Positions 1-6,780 of a stretch of 64,000 bases of DNA are shown piece by piece. The notes below the pieces were generated by a model. The model saw nothing but the letters and a program-made list of their open reading frames with translations, did no database searches and had not been told where the DNA came from. The translations under genes were made by a program, and so were the position numbers. The DNA is from Campylobacteraceae bacterium (lineage in GTDB: Bacteria; Campylobacterota; Campylobacteria; Campylobacterales; Sulfurovaceae): positions 1 to 64,000 of the forward strand of contig JALWKO010000084.1 of the NCBI GenBank assembly GCA_027081405.1. The letters are read 5' to 3'. Each line of letters begins with the position of its first letter. Position 1 is the stretch's first letter.

Positions 1-71
1 TGCAGCGCCATCTCGATCGCTGTCTGTTTCAAATCCTCCGGATACTGTTTAACCCGTCCGCCTCTTGGCAT
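1..71 (-). CDS. IS3-type transposase OrfA, N-terminal fragment (runs off the left edge)
   Basis: Too short for the ORF track. The reverse strand starts with ATG after an AAGGGGTG ribosome binding site and reads MPRGGRVKQYPEDLKQTAIE, then AL to the edge. This is the N-terminal start of the helix-turn-helix Tnp_1 domain found in OrfA of IS3-family elements, which binds the element ends. The rest lies outside the window, so completeness and family cannot be settled. Family assignment rests on about 23 residues. Confidence 0.55.
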   Translation of the reverse strand, partial: MPRGGRVKQYPEDLKQTAIEMAL

Positions 72-125
72 CTTTCACCCCTTCTTGACGAAAAAGTCTT
101 TGTACCAATTATTGTAGCCAGTTCA
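1..125 (-). mobile_element. End of an IS3-like insertion sequence
   Basis: The OrfA start sits about 55 bases inside a possible terminus that reads TGAACTGGCTACAATAATTG on the minus strand, beginning near base 125. IS3-family ends begin with TG, and the spacing from end to OrfA start is normal. Immediately outside, the plus strand carries a coding-looking gene tail with no start codon, as expected if the element landed in a gene. The exact boundary is inferred; the other end is not in view. Confidence 0.4.
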
Positions 126-244
126 CCTTTCGCTTCGATACCGAAGGGCGTCTGATCGAAGAGCTCCCCCGAAACCTGGACGAAGGAGGAGCCGTTTTGA
201 GCGTCGGGGGGAAGGAGATTCCTCCCGATCTGCTCATCTCCTGA
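125..244 (+). pseudogene. 3' remnant of a gene cut by the IS element
   Basis: From the putative IS end the plus strand is open to a TGA at 242-244 and encodes about 40 residues without a start codon (FRFDTEGRLIEEL, then PRNLDEGGAVLSVGGKEIPP). The composition looks like a genuine protein tail. I do not recognise the family. It could also be chance coding, because it is short. Confidence 0.3.
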
Positions 245-328
245 GAGTAAATCGACGAAAAAATTTCAAGGGGGCTACCGTGATATGAAGGGCCGAAAAT
301 AGTTCAAAACTTCGCAGATTCACAATGT

Positions 329-610
329 TCATGCCACCTCTTCGGCATGATAATTCGGCGCGGGAGCGCCGCGGAGGAGACCTTCGACACTCAAATGCTC
401 GTCGATATCCTCCCACTCTATACCGTATCCACCGCCGCAAACATGCCAATTCTGTTTTTGTTGCTTGCTGGTCCGATAGAGCCTGAGGTACCACGCCTTC
501 GGTAATGCCGTTTGATTCTCTCTCACCAGCTTTTCCAGCTTGCAAAGTTCCTGCGGAGAAAAACCGATGTTTTTCGCCAATGTAACCGGCTCCAGCCAAA
601 ATTTTCGCAT
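329..610 (-). CDS. DUF4160/DUF2442 chimeric remnant (93 aa)
   Basis: Residues 1-40 (FWLEPVTLAKNIGFSPQEL, ending LPKAW) look like the C-terminal part of a DUF4160 protein. Residues from about 41 (YLRLYRTSKQQKQNW, then GYGIEWEDIDEHLSVEGLL) look like the C-terminal two thirds of DUF2442. These are normally two adjacent genes that behave like a toxin-antitoxin-type pair. Here the DUF4160 N-terminus and DUF2442 N-terminus are missing and the rest is joined in one frame, as an internal deletion would produce. The ORF is intact but probably has lost its original role. Family recall is from motifs only. Confidence 0.5.
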   Translation of the reverse strand: MRKFWLEPVTLAKNIGFSPQELCKLEKLVRENQTALPKAWYLRLYRTSKQQKQNWHVCGGGYGIEWEDIDEHLSVEGLLRGAPAPNYHAEEVA

Positions 611-684
611 TTATGTTGCCAATAGTTTATGATATGATAACTGACAGCCAAATAGCACGATTGACCCGGCATGGTTTCTACGAT

Positions 685-731
685 GGAGGCGGGACTTCAG
701 TCCCGCAATGCAGGGCTGAAGCCCTGCCTCC
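685..731. repeat. REP-like palindromic repeat, copy 1
   Basis: Two adjacent hairpins, GGCGGGACTTCAGTCCCGC and GCAGGGCTGAAGCCCTGC, are joined by AAT and flanked by GGAG and CTCC, so the whole unit is itself palindromic. A diverged copy lies at 10998-11042. It is intergenic between the DUF4160/2442 remnant and hicB. Such paired hairpins are typical of dispersed REP/BIME-type elements. Confidence 0.7.
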
Positions 732-794
732 AATAGTAGGATAATATTTGTTGGAGTTCGGACTAATAATTTTTATGGAAAGAGGTGACAAACC

Positions 795-1013
795 ATGAAA
801 GCGGAATTTACAGCCATCATCGAGAAAGCGCCCGAAGGAGGATATTGGGCCATATGTCCGGAAATTCCCGGCGCCAACGGCCAAGGGGAAACGGTGGAAG
901 AGGCCAAAGAAAATTTAAAAGACGCTATCGAATTGATCCTTGAGGATCGCCGAGAAGATATTTTGCGGGGCTTGCCCGATGATGCCATACGGGACAAAGT
1001 CGAAGTGGCATGA
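795..1013 (+). CDS. hicB: HicB-family antitoxin
   Basis: The 72-residue protein has the compact HicB fold signature: an N-terminal strand (FTAIIEKAPEGGYWAICPEI), the PGANGQGETVEEAKENL turn-helix, and a helical end. It should neutralise the HicA mRNA interferase encoded by the next gene, whose ATG overlaps this stop codon (ATGA). A GAGGTGAC ribosome binding site precedes the start. No separate C-terminal DNA-binding domain is present, so autoregulation may depend on the complex or be absent. The antitoxin-first order is less common than hicA-hicB. Confidence 0.85.
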   Translation: MKAEFTAIIEKAPEGGYWAICPEIPGANGQGETVEEAKENLKDAIELILEDRREDILRGLPDDAIRDKVEVA

Positions 1014-1189
1014 ATCGTCGTGATCTGGAAAAGAGGCTTCGCATAGCCGGATGCTATCTCAAAAGAGAAGGCGGGTCGCATTCTCTCTGGATCAATCCAA
1101 AAAGCGGAGTCATCGAAGCCGTACCTCGCCATAAAGAGATCAAAGAGCCTTTGGCGAAAAAAATACTCAAGAGCCTTGGTGCAGACTGA
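1010..1189 (+). CDS. hicA: HicA-family mRNA interferase toxin
   Basis: The gene is too short for the ORF track. It starts at the ATG that overlaps the hicB stop and encodes 59 residues, MNRRDLEKRLRIAGCYLKRE and on. It has the double-stranded-RNA-binding-like HicA layout: an N-terminal helix, then GGSHSLWINPKSG with the conserved histidine needed for mRNA cleavage, then VPRHKEIKEPLAKKILKSLG. Length matches the family (55-65 aa). The toxin is expected to cut mRNA when HicB is degraded. The whole pair is complete and looks functional. Confidence 0.85.
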   Translation: MNRRDLEKRLRIAGCYLKREGGSHSLWINPKSGVIEAVPRHKEIKEPLAKKILKSLGAD

Positions 1190-1275
1190 AAAGTCCGCTA
1201 CAGTTTTGATACCTGATAACATACATTACAAAGTTCAGTTTTGTCGCTGCACAAGATGAAACGAAAGAACGGAGA

Positions 1276-2757
1276 CTATGCCCCCTCTTCGACCATCTCC
1301 CGCAACCGCTCCAAAATCCGCACCATCGCCAGCGTATCGAGCCGGCAATAGGCCAGCAGGTCTTTGCGGATCGCCTCTCTTTTGGAAGGGTCTTTGAGCC
1401 GGTGGAGTCTGGCGAAAGTCTCCATGGCGTCGCCGCCGTTTTGGACCGTGCCCAGTTTGCGGTAGTCCAGCTCCTCGTCGTTCGGGAACATGGCGGGGAG
1501 GACCGATTTGATGGAGAAGCTACCGTTGAAATCGGGATGGTAATACCCTAGCCTTCGGAAAGGGACGATCAGATCGACGAAGCGTTCGGTCAGGGCCAGA
1601 AGCTCCTCCTCATGCTCGGGAGCGAAGGCGGCCAATTCCCGGATCCTGCCGATCTCGAAAGATTGGTTGTAGGCGATGATGCTGCCGATTGGCATGATGT
1701 CGCGCAGCATCCGCCCGATCATATCGGGACGGGGATCACTGTGCTCGTCTCCCAGAAACTCACGATGCTCCAGCGTACCGTCTGCGTGGAGGATATGCAG
1801 GGAGTATTGAAACGGAATCTGCTGGTAGGGTCTTTGACGATCGAAGCGCGGGATCGCCTCCTGGAAGGTCTCGAAATCGAAGAAATGGATCGGGTACTCG
1901 ACGGTCTCGAGAAATTCCTTGATAATCTCTTGATCTACGATTGTATCCCCGTTCAGATGGGATTGGACCTGAAGCCTCTGTATCCGGTTCAGCGGAACGT
2001 CGTTTTGATTGATCTCGTCGTAGGAGAGGATGCCCCGTCGATAGAGTGCGAATTTTTGAGAACCCCTCATTCTGTAAAGGTCGAAAACTGAGGGGGAGGG
2101 AACATGGTCCCAGCACAGATGCCGGAAATCGCAGTCGAAGGGATCGTTGCAATGCGGCCCGATCTCCACGTCGGGCATCTCGGCACTCAATATCGCTTCC
2201 AACTCAGAGACCCGGGCGGGAATCGCCTCCAGACGGATCAACACCTCATCGGTGATGTCCCGGATCGCAAAAAGCCGATCCGGCTCCAGCTCCCCCTCTC
2301 GGACATAGCCGCTGTCGATATGGACGACATAGGCACGTTTGAGATCGATGGCAGCCGAAAGGGCGTACCACTGGACGGCGGCATCCTCCAGATGATAGGA
2401 CTTGACCGACGTGGAGCTTTTGACCTCGTACATCCCCCAGCCCTCACCCGTTCGGACTAGGATATCCGCCATGGCAAAGATGCCCCGTTCTTTGAAAGCG
2501 GCTTCGTAGATGACCTCCATCCCCGCATCGATCCGCTCCTTCGTCTTGCGGATCATCCCGTCGAAATTCTCGGGATCGAAGGCGATCTCCACTCCACCGG
2601 GGAAAAGCCTTTTGGCCAGATCCCCCACTTGCACCCCCGCTTCAAACAGCGCCTCCTGAGAAGCATCGGGTACGGAGCGCAACTCGGGCTTGTGTTTGTA
2701 GAGCCACAGAGATTTGGGGCATTGCAGGCCGCGGATATATTGGGATTTGGACAGCAT
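1276..2757 (-). CDS. DUF2779 protein: Cas4-like PD-(D/E)XK nuclease fused to a DEDD-type exonuclease domain
   Basis: This 493-aa protein appears to carry two nuclease modules. Residues 1-220 resemble Cas4/AddB: D98, E111 and K113 form a PD-(D/E)XK core (ADIL and YEVKSS), and C13 with C203, C209 and C215 match the one-plus-three cysteine layout that holds an Fe-S cluster. Residues 285-490 are the DUF2779 domain, with an RNase-H/DEDD look: FFDFETF, AYNQSFE and a late YCRLDTLAM. The start has an AAGGGGGAAT ribosome binding site. It lies 80 bases downstream of a small unknown gene on the same strand, which diverges from a WYL regulator. Substrate is unknown; a role in DNA repair or defence is inference. 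Confidence 0.75.
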   Translation of the reverse strand: MLSKSQYIRGLQCPKSLWLYKHKPELRSVPDASQEALFEAGVQVGDLAKRLFPGGVEIAFDPENFDGMIRKTKERIDAGMEVIYEAAFKERGIFAMADILVRTGEGWGMYEVKSSTSVKSYHLEDAAVQWYALSAAIDLKRAYVVHIDSGYVREGELEPDRLFAIRDITDEVLIRLEAIPARVSELEAILSAEMPDVEIGPHCNDPFDCDFRHLCWDHVPSPSVFDLYRMRGSQKFALYRRGILSYDEINQNDVPLNRIQRLQVQSHLNGDTIVDQEIIKEFLETVEYPIHFFDFETFQEAIPRFDRQRPYQQIPFQYSLHILHADGTLEHREFLGDEHSDPRPDMIGRMLRDIMPIGSIIAYNQSFEIGRIRELAAFAPEHEEELLALTERFVDLIVPFRRLGYYHPDFNGSFSIKSVLPAMFPNDEELDYRKLGTVQNGGDAMETFARLHRLKDPSKREAIRKDLLAYCRLDTLAMVRILERLREMVEEGA

Positions 2758-2837
2758 CGATCATTCCCCCTTCACTGCAGATGTTACTTTACTTATTGCG
2801 TGCCACAATTTCCGATCCGTACATTCTCCGTCCCCCA

Positions 2838-3215
2838 TTACTCGATTTTCCTGATACCGCTGAGCAAAATTTCATATTCCACCATACCCTCCGCGATCTG
2901 GGGATCCTTTTCACACAAGATGACTAGACTGGCATTTTGGCTTGTCCATCCTTCGAACTCTTCGACCACGTTTTCCAATTCGTGCAAAAGCGCGTCATCA
3001 CCACAATAAAAAACCGCCCAGACCCCTTTTGCTTCTTTGATCCGGTGACCGAGCTTATCGATCACGTCGTACATCAACGCGCCGATCGTAGATCTGCCGT
3101 AATGGCCAAAATAATATCCGGGTTTTCGCATAATGACCTGATGATCCGCCGCCCCTAGTACCAATCGACTCTCCTTATCCCTCACTTCGATCCCAACTTT
3201 CATGTTCTCGATCAT
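2838..3215 (-). CDS. Hypothetical protein (125 aa), probably co-transcribed with the DUF2779 nuclease
   Basis: I do not recognise this family. I chose the internal ATG (MIENMKVGIEV) because AAGGGGAG sits just upstream of it; the longer track start at 3239 would bury that site. The protein is soluble, mixed alpha/beta, with no signal peptide or membrane segment. Its N-terminal half has a short tract YYFGHYGRSTIGALMYDVID, and its C-terminal half is acidic. It is the first gene leftward from the WYL operator and precedes the DUF2779 nuclease, so the two may act together. Confidence 0.6.
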   Translation of the reverse strand: MIENMKVGIEVRDKESRLVLGAADHQVIMRKPGYYFGHYGRSTIGALMYDVIDKLGHRIKEAKGVWAVFYCGDDALLHELENVVEEFEGWTSQNASLVILCEKDPQIAEGMVEYEILLSGIRKIE

Positions 3216-3268
3216 CGCATCTCCCCTTTTTATCAACATCTTCCAGAGAAAGCATCATAGTCCAGCAA

Positions 3269-3288
3269 TATGACAACATTATGTCATA
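3269..3288. promoter_or_regulatory. Inverted-repeat operator between the unknown gene and the WYL regulator
   Basis: TATGACA-ACATTA-TGTCATA has perfect 7-bp arms and a 6-bp spacer. It lies in the 125-base divergent gap. It falls just upstream of, or over, the -35 region of the rightward promoter that has TATAAT at 3307-3312. This is a natural place for autorepression by the WYL protein and control of the leftward pair. Confidence 0.5.
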
Positions 3289-3306
3289 CTTAAGCCGTTA
3301 TCAGGG

Positions 3307-3312
3307 TATAAT
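3307..3312 (+). promoter_or_regulatory. -10 box (TATAAT) for the WYL regulator gene
   Basis: GGGTATAATCTCG lies 29 bases before the chosen ATG and matches the sigma-70 -10 consensus perfectly. The corresponding -35 is weak and falls on the right arm of the inverted repeat at 3269-3288. This suggests regulation by the protein that binds there. Confidence 0.5.
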
Positions 3313-3340
3313 CTCGAGAATATTTTTGGGAGGAGGAAGC

Positions 3341-4294
3341 ATGCCCGATCTGAAGTCCACACGACAAAGCACCAAAGCCAGCCGCGAGAATCGCTACCGA
3401 AAGAGCAACGAACGGCTCCGAGAGATTCTGGCCAGGCTCTATGCCGGAGAGGTTCTCTCCATGAAAGAGCTTACCCATGAGTTCGGTGTGAACCTGAGGA
3501 CGATTCAGCGGGATGTCAATGAACGTTTGTCCCATTTTCCGATCCAAAAAAGGGGTGAAAAGTTTTTCATCGCAGACAGAGTCGCCCAAACTCCTCTCGA
3601 TCCCGAGGATCAGGCGGTGCTGGAGCTGCTGGACGAGTTGAGCCGCCGTCAGGGCGGCGCTTTTTACACCAAAGCCCATGCGGTGCTTCGCAAACTCCGC
3701 TACGCGAGCGTCAACCCCTACTACGCCAAGCTCTATATGGAGGATATCGGCGACAAACTCTCCGAAGCGGCACGCATCGAACAGGCGATCCGGGAGCGTC
3801 GCAGGGTTCGTTGCCGTTATCGCAAAGACTCCGAACCGATCCCCATCGAGATCGATCCCGTCAAAATCGCCAATTTCGAAGGGTACTGGTATATCATCGC
3901 CCTGGACAGCCGCAACGGCAAGGTCAAAAAATATCTGCTTCGCAAATGCTCCGATGTCGAATTGACCGAGAGCCGTTTCACCGTTCCCGAAGAGCTGCAA
4001 AAACGGATCGACGAAGCGGTGAACGTCTGGTTCGAGCCCGAGAACGATCCCATCGAAGTGCGGCTTTTCATCGACCGGGAGGTCGCCGGATACTTCCGAC
4101 TGAAACCCATCGGCCCCACCCAGAGCATCCTTGGCGAGGATCCTGACGGAAGCATCGAAGTGAGCGTCTCCATCACCCACCCCATGGAGATCGTTCCCAT
4201 CGTCAAATACTGGCTGCCCCATCTAAGGGTACTGGAGCCCAAAGAGATCGATGAAGCGATACGGCAAGATATCGAAACGTATCTGAACGGATAG
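3341..4294 (+). CDS. WYL-domain transcriptional regulator
   Basis: The 317-aa protein starts at MPDLKS, where a GGGAGGAGGAAGC ribosome binding site precedes ATG; the track start 20 codons upstream lacks one. Residues 20-90 form a winged helix-turn-helix (MKELTHEFGVNLRTIQRDVN). Residues 140-215 form the WYL domain (RCRYRKDSEP, then GYWYIIALDSRNG). The C-terminus matches the WCX extension (DPIEVRLFIDREVAGYFRLK). WYL proteins often repress DNA-damage or phage-defence loci in response to nucleic-acid ligands. Its divergent neighbours encode an unknown protein and a double nuclease, which makes them the likely targets. Confidence 0.85.
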   Translation: MPDLKSTRQSTKASRENRYRKSNERLREILARLYAGEVLSMKELTHEFGVNLRTIQRDVNERLSHFPIQKRGEKFFIADRVAQTPLDPEDQAVLELLDELSRRQGGAFYTKAHAVLRKLRYASVNPYYAKLYMEDIGDKLSEAARIEQAIRERRRVRCRYRKDSEPIPIEIDPVKIANFEGYWYIIALDSRNGKVKKYLLRKCSDVELTESRFTVPEELQKRIDEAVNVWFEPENDPIEVRLFIDREVAGYFRLKPIGPTQSILGEDPDGSIEVSVSITHPMEIVPIVKYWLPHLRVLEPKEIDEAIRQDIETYLNG

Positions 4295-4306
4295 ACGCGA
4301 TACAAA

Positions 4307-4349
4307 ACACCCCCCTCTGACCCGGCGCGAACCGGGCAAATTGGGGTGT
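4307..4349 (-). terminator. Stem-loop terminator after mscL
   Basis: Read on the minus strand, ACACCCC pairs with GGGGTGT, and CCCGG pairs with CCGGG inside it, followed by TTTTGTAT. This fits an intrinsic terminator for leftward mscL transcription. It lies between convergent genes, so it may also stop the WYL transcript. Confidence 0.55.
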
Positions 4350-4370
4350 ACGGATCAAAAAGGGAAAGCG

Positions 4371-4805
4371 TTACGGCTGGGGCGATTCGCAGTAGGGGCA
4401 CTTTTTGGCCTCGATGGGGATCTCCATCGCGCATTCGGGACATTTTTTCATCGTCGCTTCCTCTTCGACCTCCTCTTCGTGGGTGAGGCGGTTGTAGTAT
4501 TTGACGAAGACGAATACCACGAAACCGAGGATCACGAACGACACCACGTCGTTGATGAAGACCCCGTATTTGATCGCGGGGGCGCCGGCTTTCTCCAGAG
4601 CCTGGAGGCTGGGGTATTCCTTGCCGTCGAGGGGGATGAAAAGCTGGGAGAAATCGACTTTGCCCAGCAGCAGCCCCAGCGGGGGCATAATGACGTTGTT
4701 GACCAGCGATTTGACGACGGTGGCGAAGGCCGCCCCGAAGATGAAACCGATCGCCATATCGACCATGTTCCCCTTGATGAGGAACTCTTTGAACTCTTTC
4801 CACAT
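4371..4805 (-). CDS. mscL: Large-conductance mechanosensitive channel MscL with a C-terminal zinc ribbon
   Basis: MscL opens under membrane tension and releases solutes during hypo-osmotic shock. The N-terminal amphipathic helix and first membrane segment are typical (MWKEFKEFLIKGNMVDMAIG and FIFGAAFATVVKSL). The second segment is near residues 80-102 (VSFVILGFVVFVFVKYY). After the cytoplasmic helix the protein adds a tail with C122, C125, C136 and C139 (KKCPECAMEIPIEAKKCPYC), a zinc-ribbon pattern not found in E. coli MscL. It is monocistronic, with a GGAGGT site before the ATG. Confidence 0.92.
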   Translation of the reverse strand: MWKEFKEFLIKGNMVDMAIGFIFGAAFATVVKSLVNNVIMPPLGLLLGKVDFSQLFIPLDGKEYPSLQALEKAGAPAIKYGVFINDVVSFVILGFVVFVFVKYYNRLTHEEEVEEEATMKKCPECAMEIPIEAKKCPYCESPQP

Positions 4806-4911
4806 GGTGTACCTCCTGTGCCGTTTTTCGGCATTATGAAATCGATATGGCGGATTATATCCAACAATTAGAGAATTTGCCGCATCTCTGAAAGGGTACG
4901 CTACAGCGGCG

Positions 4912-5220
4912 TCAGAGGCCGATCTCGTCCAGTTCCTTAAACTTGAAGGCTTCGACGATCGCCTCGAGGGTGTCCTGTCCTTCGCGGCGCACCAGGACCA
5001 TCATCCCCTCTTCCATCAGATCCATGTAGTTCTCGAAACGGTTTTCGAGCACCGCGAAATCGATCCAGTCGGCGTCGACCGATTCGCGGCTGTCGAAAAA
5101 GCGAAGCGAACGCACCTCCCCCGCGTCGAAGTCGATCAGCGCCCACCGTTTCGCCTCCATGCGGGGAACGATCCGGGACGCGAGTCCCTCTTCCGAATCG
5201 ACGGGGACGAGGATCAGCAT
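4912..5220 (-). CDS. Hypothetical protein downstream of luxS (102 aa)
   Basis: The start ATG overlaps the last codons of luxS, so the two genes are translationally coupled. The protein begins [20 protein letters not shown] and continues with a beta-alpha pattern ([20 protein letters not shown]) that loosely recalls the NifX/dinitrogenase-cofactor fold. That resemblance is weak and I would not assign it. It is acidic and soluble, with no cysteine or histidine cluster that would suggest metal binding. Confidence 0.6.
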   Translation of the reverse strand: MLILVPVDSEEGLASRIVPRMEAKRWALIDFDAGEVRSLRFFDSRESVDADWIDFAVLENRFENYMDLMEEGMMVLVRREGQDTLEAIVEAFKFKELDEIGL

Positions 5221-5729
5221 GTGGCCCCTTCGATTGCGGCAGGGTCAAGTTTGAGCGCTTCGTTGTCCATGATCCCGATCCCCCGCTCGAGGACCGATCG
5301 GGCGATCTCTTTGGCCTCGTCCAGGGAGTGCATTTTGCAGCTGCCGCACTGATAGATATTGAGCTCGGGGATATCCTCCTGGCTTTTTACGGCGAGGACG
5401 TCCTCCATCGAGGCGTGCCAGGCATCGGCCACCGCTTCGGGGCTCGGCGTCCCGATCACCGACATATAGAAGCCGGTGCGGCACCCCATCGGCGAGATGT
5501 CGATGATCTCCACCCCGTCGCCGTTGAGATGGTCCCGCATGAATCCGGCGAAAAGGTGCTCGAGGGTATGGAGCCCTTTCTCCCCCATCATCTCTTCGTT
5601 GGGTTTGCAAAAGCGCAGGTCGAAGACGGTGATCGTGTCCCCGCAGGGGGTCCGCATCGTCTTGGCCACCCGCACGGCGGGGGCGGGCATCCGGGTATGG
5701 TCGACCATGAAACTGTCCAGCATCGGCAT
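5214..5729 (-). CDS. luxS: S-ribosylhomocysteine lyase (autoinducer-2 synthase)
   Basis: LuxS cleaves S-ribosylhomocysteine to homocysteine and the AI-2 precursor DPD, recycling the by-product of SAM-dependent methylation. The 171-aa length is typical. The metal-binding HTLEH motif, the later GCRTGFY segment and the CGSCKMHSL region are all present. The start ATG follows AAAGGACCTCC. A TATAAT box lies about 25 bases upstream at 5755-5760. It forms a two-gene unit with the overlapping small gene downstream. metK, in the same methyl cycle, is elsewhere in the window. Confidence 0.95.
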   Translation of the reverse strand: MPMLDSFMVDHTRMPAPAVRVAKTMRTPCGDTITVFDLRFCKPNEEMMGEKGLHTLEHLFAGFMRDHLNGDGVEIIDISPMGCRTGFYMSVIGTPSPEAVADAWHASMEDVLAVKSQEDIPELNIYQCGSCKMHSLDEAKEIARSVLERGIGIMDNEALKLDPAAIEGATC

Positions 5730-5754
5730 AGGAGGTCCTTTGGAGTTTTTGGGG

Positions 5755-5760
5755 ATTATA
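5755..5760 (-). promoter_or_regulatory. -10 box for luxS
   Basis: On the minus strand GTGCTATAATCCCC gives a perfect TATAAT 25 bases before the luxS ATG. I see no strong -35 partner. Confidence 0.4.
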
Positions 5761-5846
5761 GCACGGGTGGAATCGATCCGGATGATAGAAGATTGATTTT
5801 TTGCCTATTTTATTTTATACTTAAACTATAAACTAGAGGAGAGAAT

Positions 5847-6077
5847 ATGATTGTTACGGCCAAGGATCTACGTTTCAACATTTCCAAGCTTTTTCATGCG
5901 TTGAGCAAAAAAGAGGAGATCATCATCACCTATCGCGGCAAAGCCAAAGCAAAACTGATCGGTTTGGAAGAGCCGAACGAAAAAGAGGATGTCGCATTCG
6001 GTATCTGGAGCGATCGAGAAGAAGACGTCGATACCATGGTTCGCCACATGAGAAAAGGGCGTAATTTTGATCTATGA
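5847..6077 (+). CDS. Phd/VapB-type antitoxin
   Basis: The 76-aa protein starts MIVTAKDLRFNISKLFHALS, the usual Phd/YefM N-terminus that dimerises and binds operator DNA (here followed by EEIIITYRGKAKAKLIGLEE). The C-terminus is acidic and probably disordered, and should wrap the toxin. A GAGGAGA site precedes the ATG. Just upstream, AAACTATAAACTA is a short direct repeat close to a TATACT-like -10, a plausible autoregulatory site. It overlaps the toxin gene by 11 bases. Confidence 0.85.
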   Translation: MIVTAKDLRFNISKLFHALSKKEEIIITYRGKAKAKLIGLEEPNEKEDVAFGIWSDREEDVDTMVRHMRKGRNFDL

Positions 6078-6453
6078 CTATCTCATCGATACCGATGTCA
6101 TGATCTGGTATCTTCGCGGAAACGAGAAAGCGCGCAAACTGCTCCATTCCATCGAATTTTGTATCTCCGCCGTCACATACATGGAACTTTTGCAAGGTAT
6201 GCGCAACAAACAGGAGCTCAAGCGCTTTCAGCAGATGATCCATTCCTGGCACATCAAAGTGGTCTATATCGACGAAGAGATCTCTGCGAAAGCGCTTTAC
6301 TATATGGAAGAGTATTTTTTGAGCCATTCGATGGAGCTAGCCGACAGCCTCATCGGAGCAACGTGCACAAAATACGGCCTAACCCTCATCACCGCCAACG
6401 ACAAACATTACCGGACTTTGAAGGATCTGGATATCGAAGTTTTCCGACCGTAA
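6067..6453 (+). CDS. vapC: PIN-domain toxin, VapC family
   Basis: The 128-aa protein begins with a TTG start inside the antitoxin gene (IYDYLIDTDVMIWYL), with the first acidic PIN residue in LIDTD. The central acidic residue is in YMELLQG, and the C-terminal ones are in MELADSLIGATC. VapC enzymes are metal-dependent ribonucleases, most often cutting tRNA or rRNA. No in-frame ATG occurs until residue 11, too late for the fold, so TTG is preferred. The pair is complete and sits alone between luxS and the argS operon. Confidence 0.85.
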   Translation: MIYDYLIDTDVMIWYLRGNEKARKLLHSIEFCISAVTYMELLQGMRNKQELKRFQQMIHSWHIKVVYIDEEISAKALYYMEEYFLSHSMELADSLIGATCTKYGLTLITANDKHYRTLKDLDIEVFRP

Positions 6454-6459
6454 AAAGGC

Positions 6460-6780
6460 TCACCGCTCGTAGCGCGACCCTTCGAGGAAGTTGAGCACCA
6501 CCAGCAGCGCCAAAGTGGCGGCGGGGAGCAAAAAGATCCACCACACGTAGCGCCCCCGGAGGAGATAGTACAGCAGCCCGATCCAGGCGACGGCCACGAG
6601 GACCAGGTGGGCCAGATAGAGTGGGAGGATCGCTCGCAGGACGGTCCCGGCGATCAGGTAGGAGGCCAGCAGGACCAGCGTGGCGCCGGCAAGCAGCGTT
6701 TTGCGGTTGTCCCGGCGTCGGTACCAGTCCAGGGCGATCAGCCCCAGGGTGATAAGCACCAGCGCGACGATCCGACCCAT
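6460..6780 (-). CDS. Small integral membrane protein at the end of the argS operon
   Basis: I chose MGRIVALVLITLG as the start because its ATG overlaps the argS stop (ATGA). The longer track start lies wholly inside argS. The 106-aa protein has about four hydrophobic segments separated by short arginine-rich loops (WYRRRDNRK and LLRGRYVW) and no signal peptide. I do not recognise a family; function unknown. Confidence 0.65.
   Translation of the reverse strand: MGRIVALVLITLGLIALDWYRRRDNRKTLLAGATLVLLASYLIAGTVLRAILPLYLAHLVLVAVAWIGLLYYLLRGRYVWWIFLLPAATLALLVVLNFLEGSRYER

Noticed and set aside
5847-6453. Single toxin gene without antitoxin
   Set aside because: The PIN toxin is preceded by an overlapping Phd-type antitoxin, so the pair is complete and ordinary.
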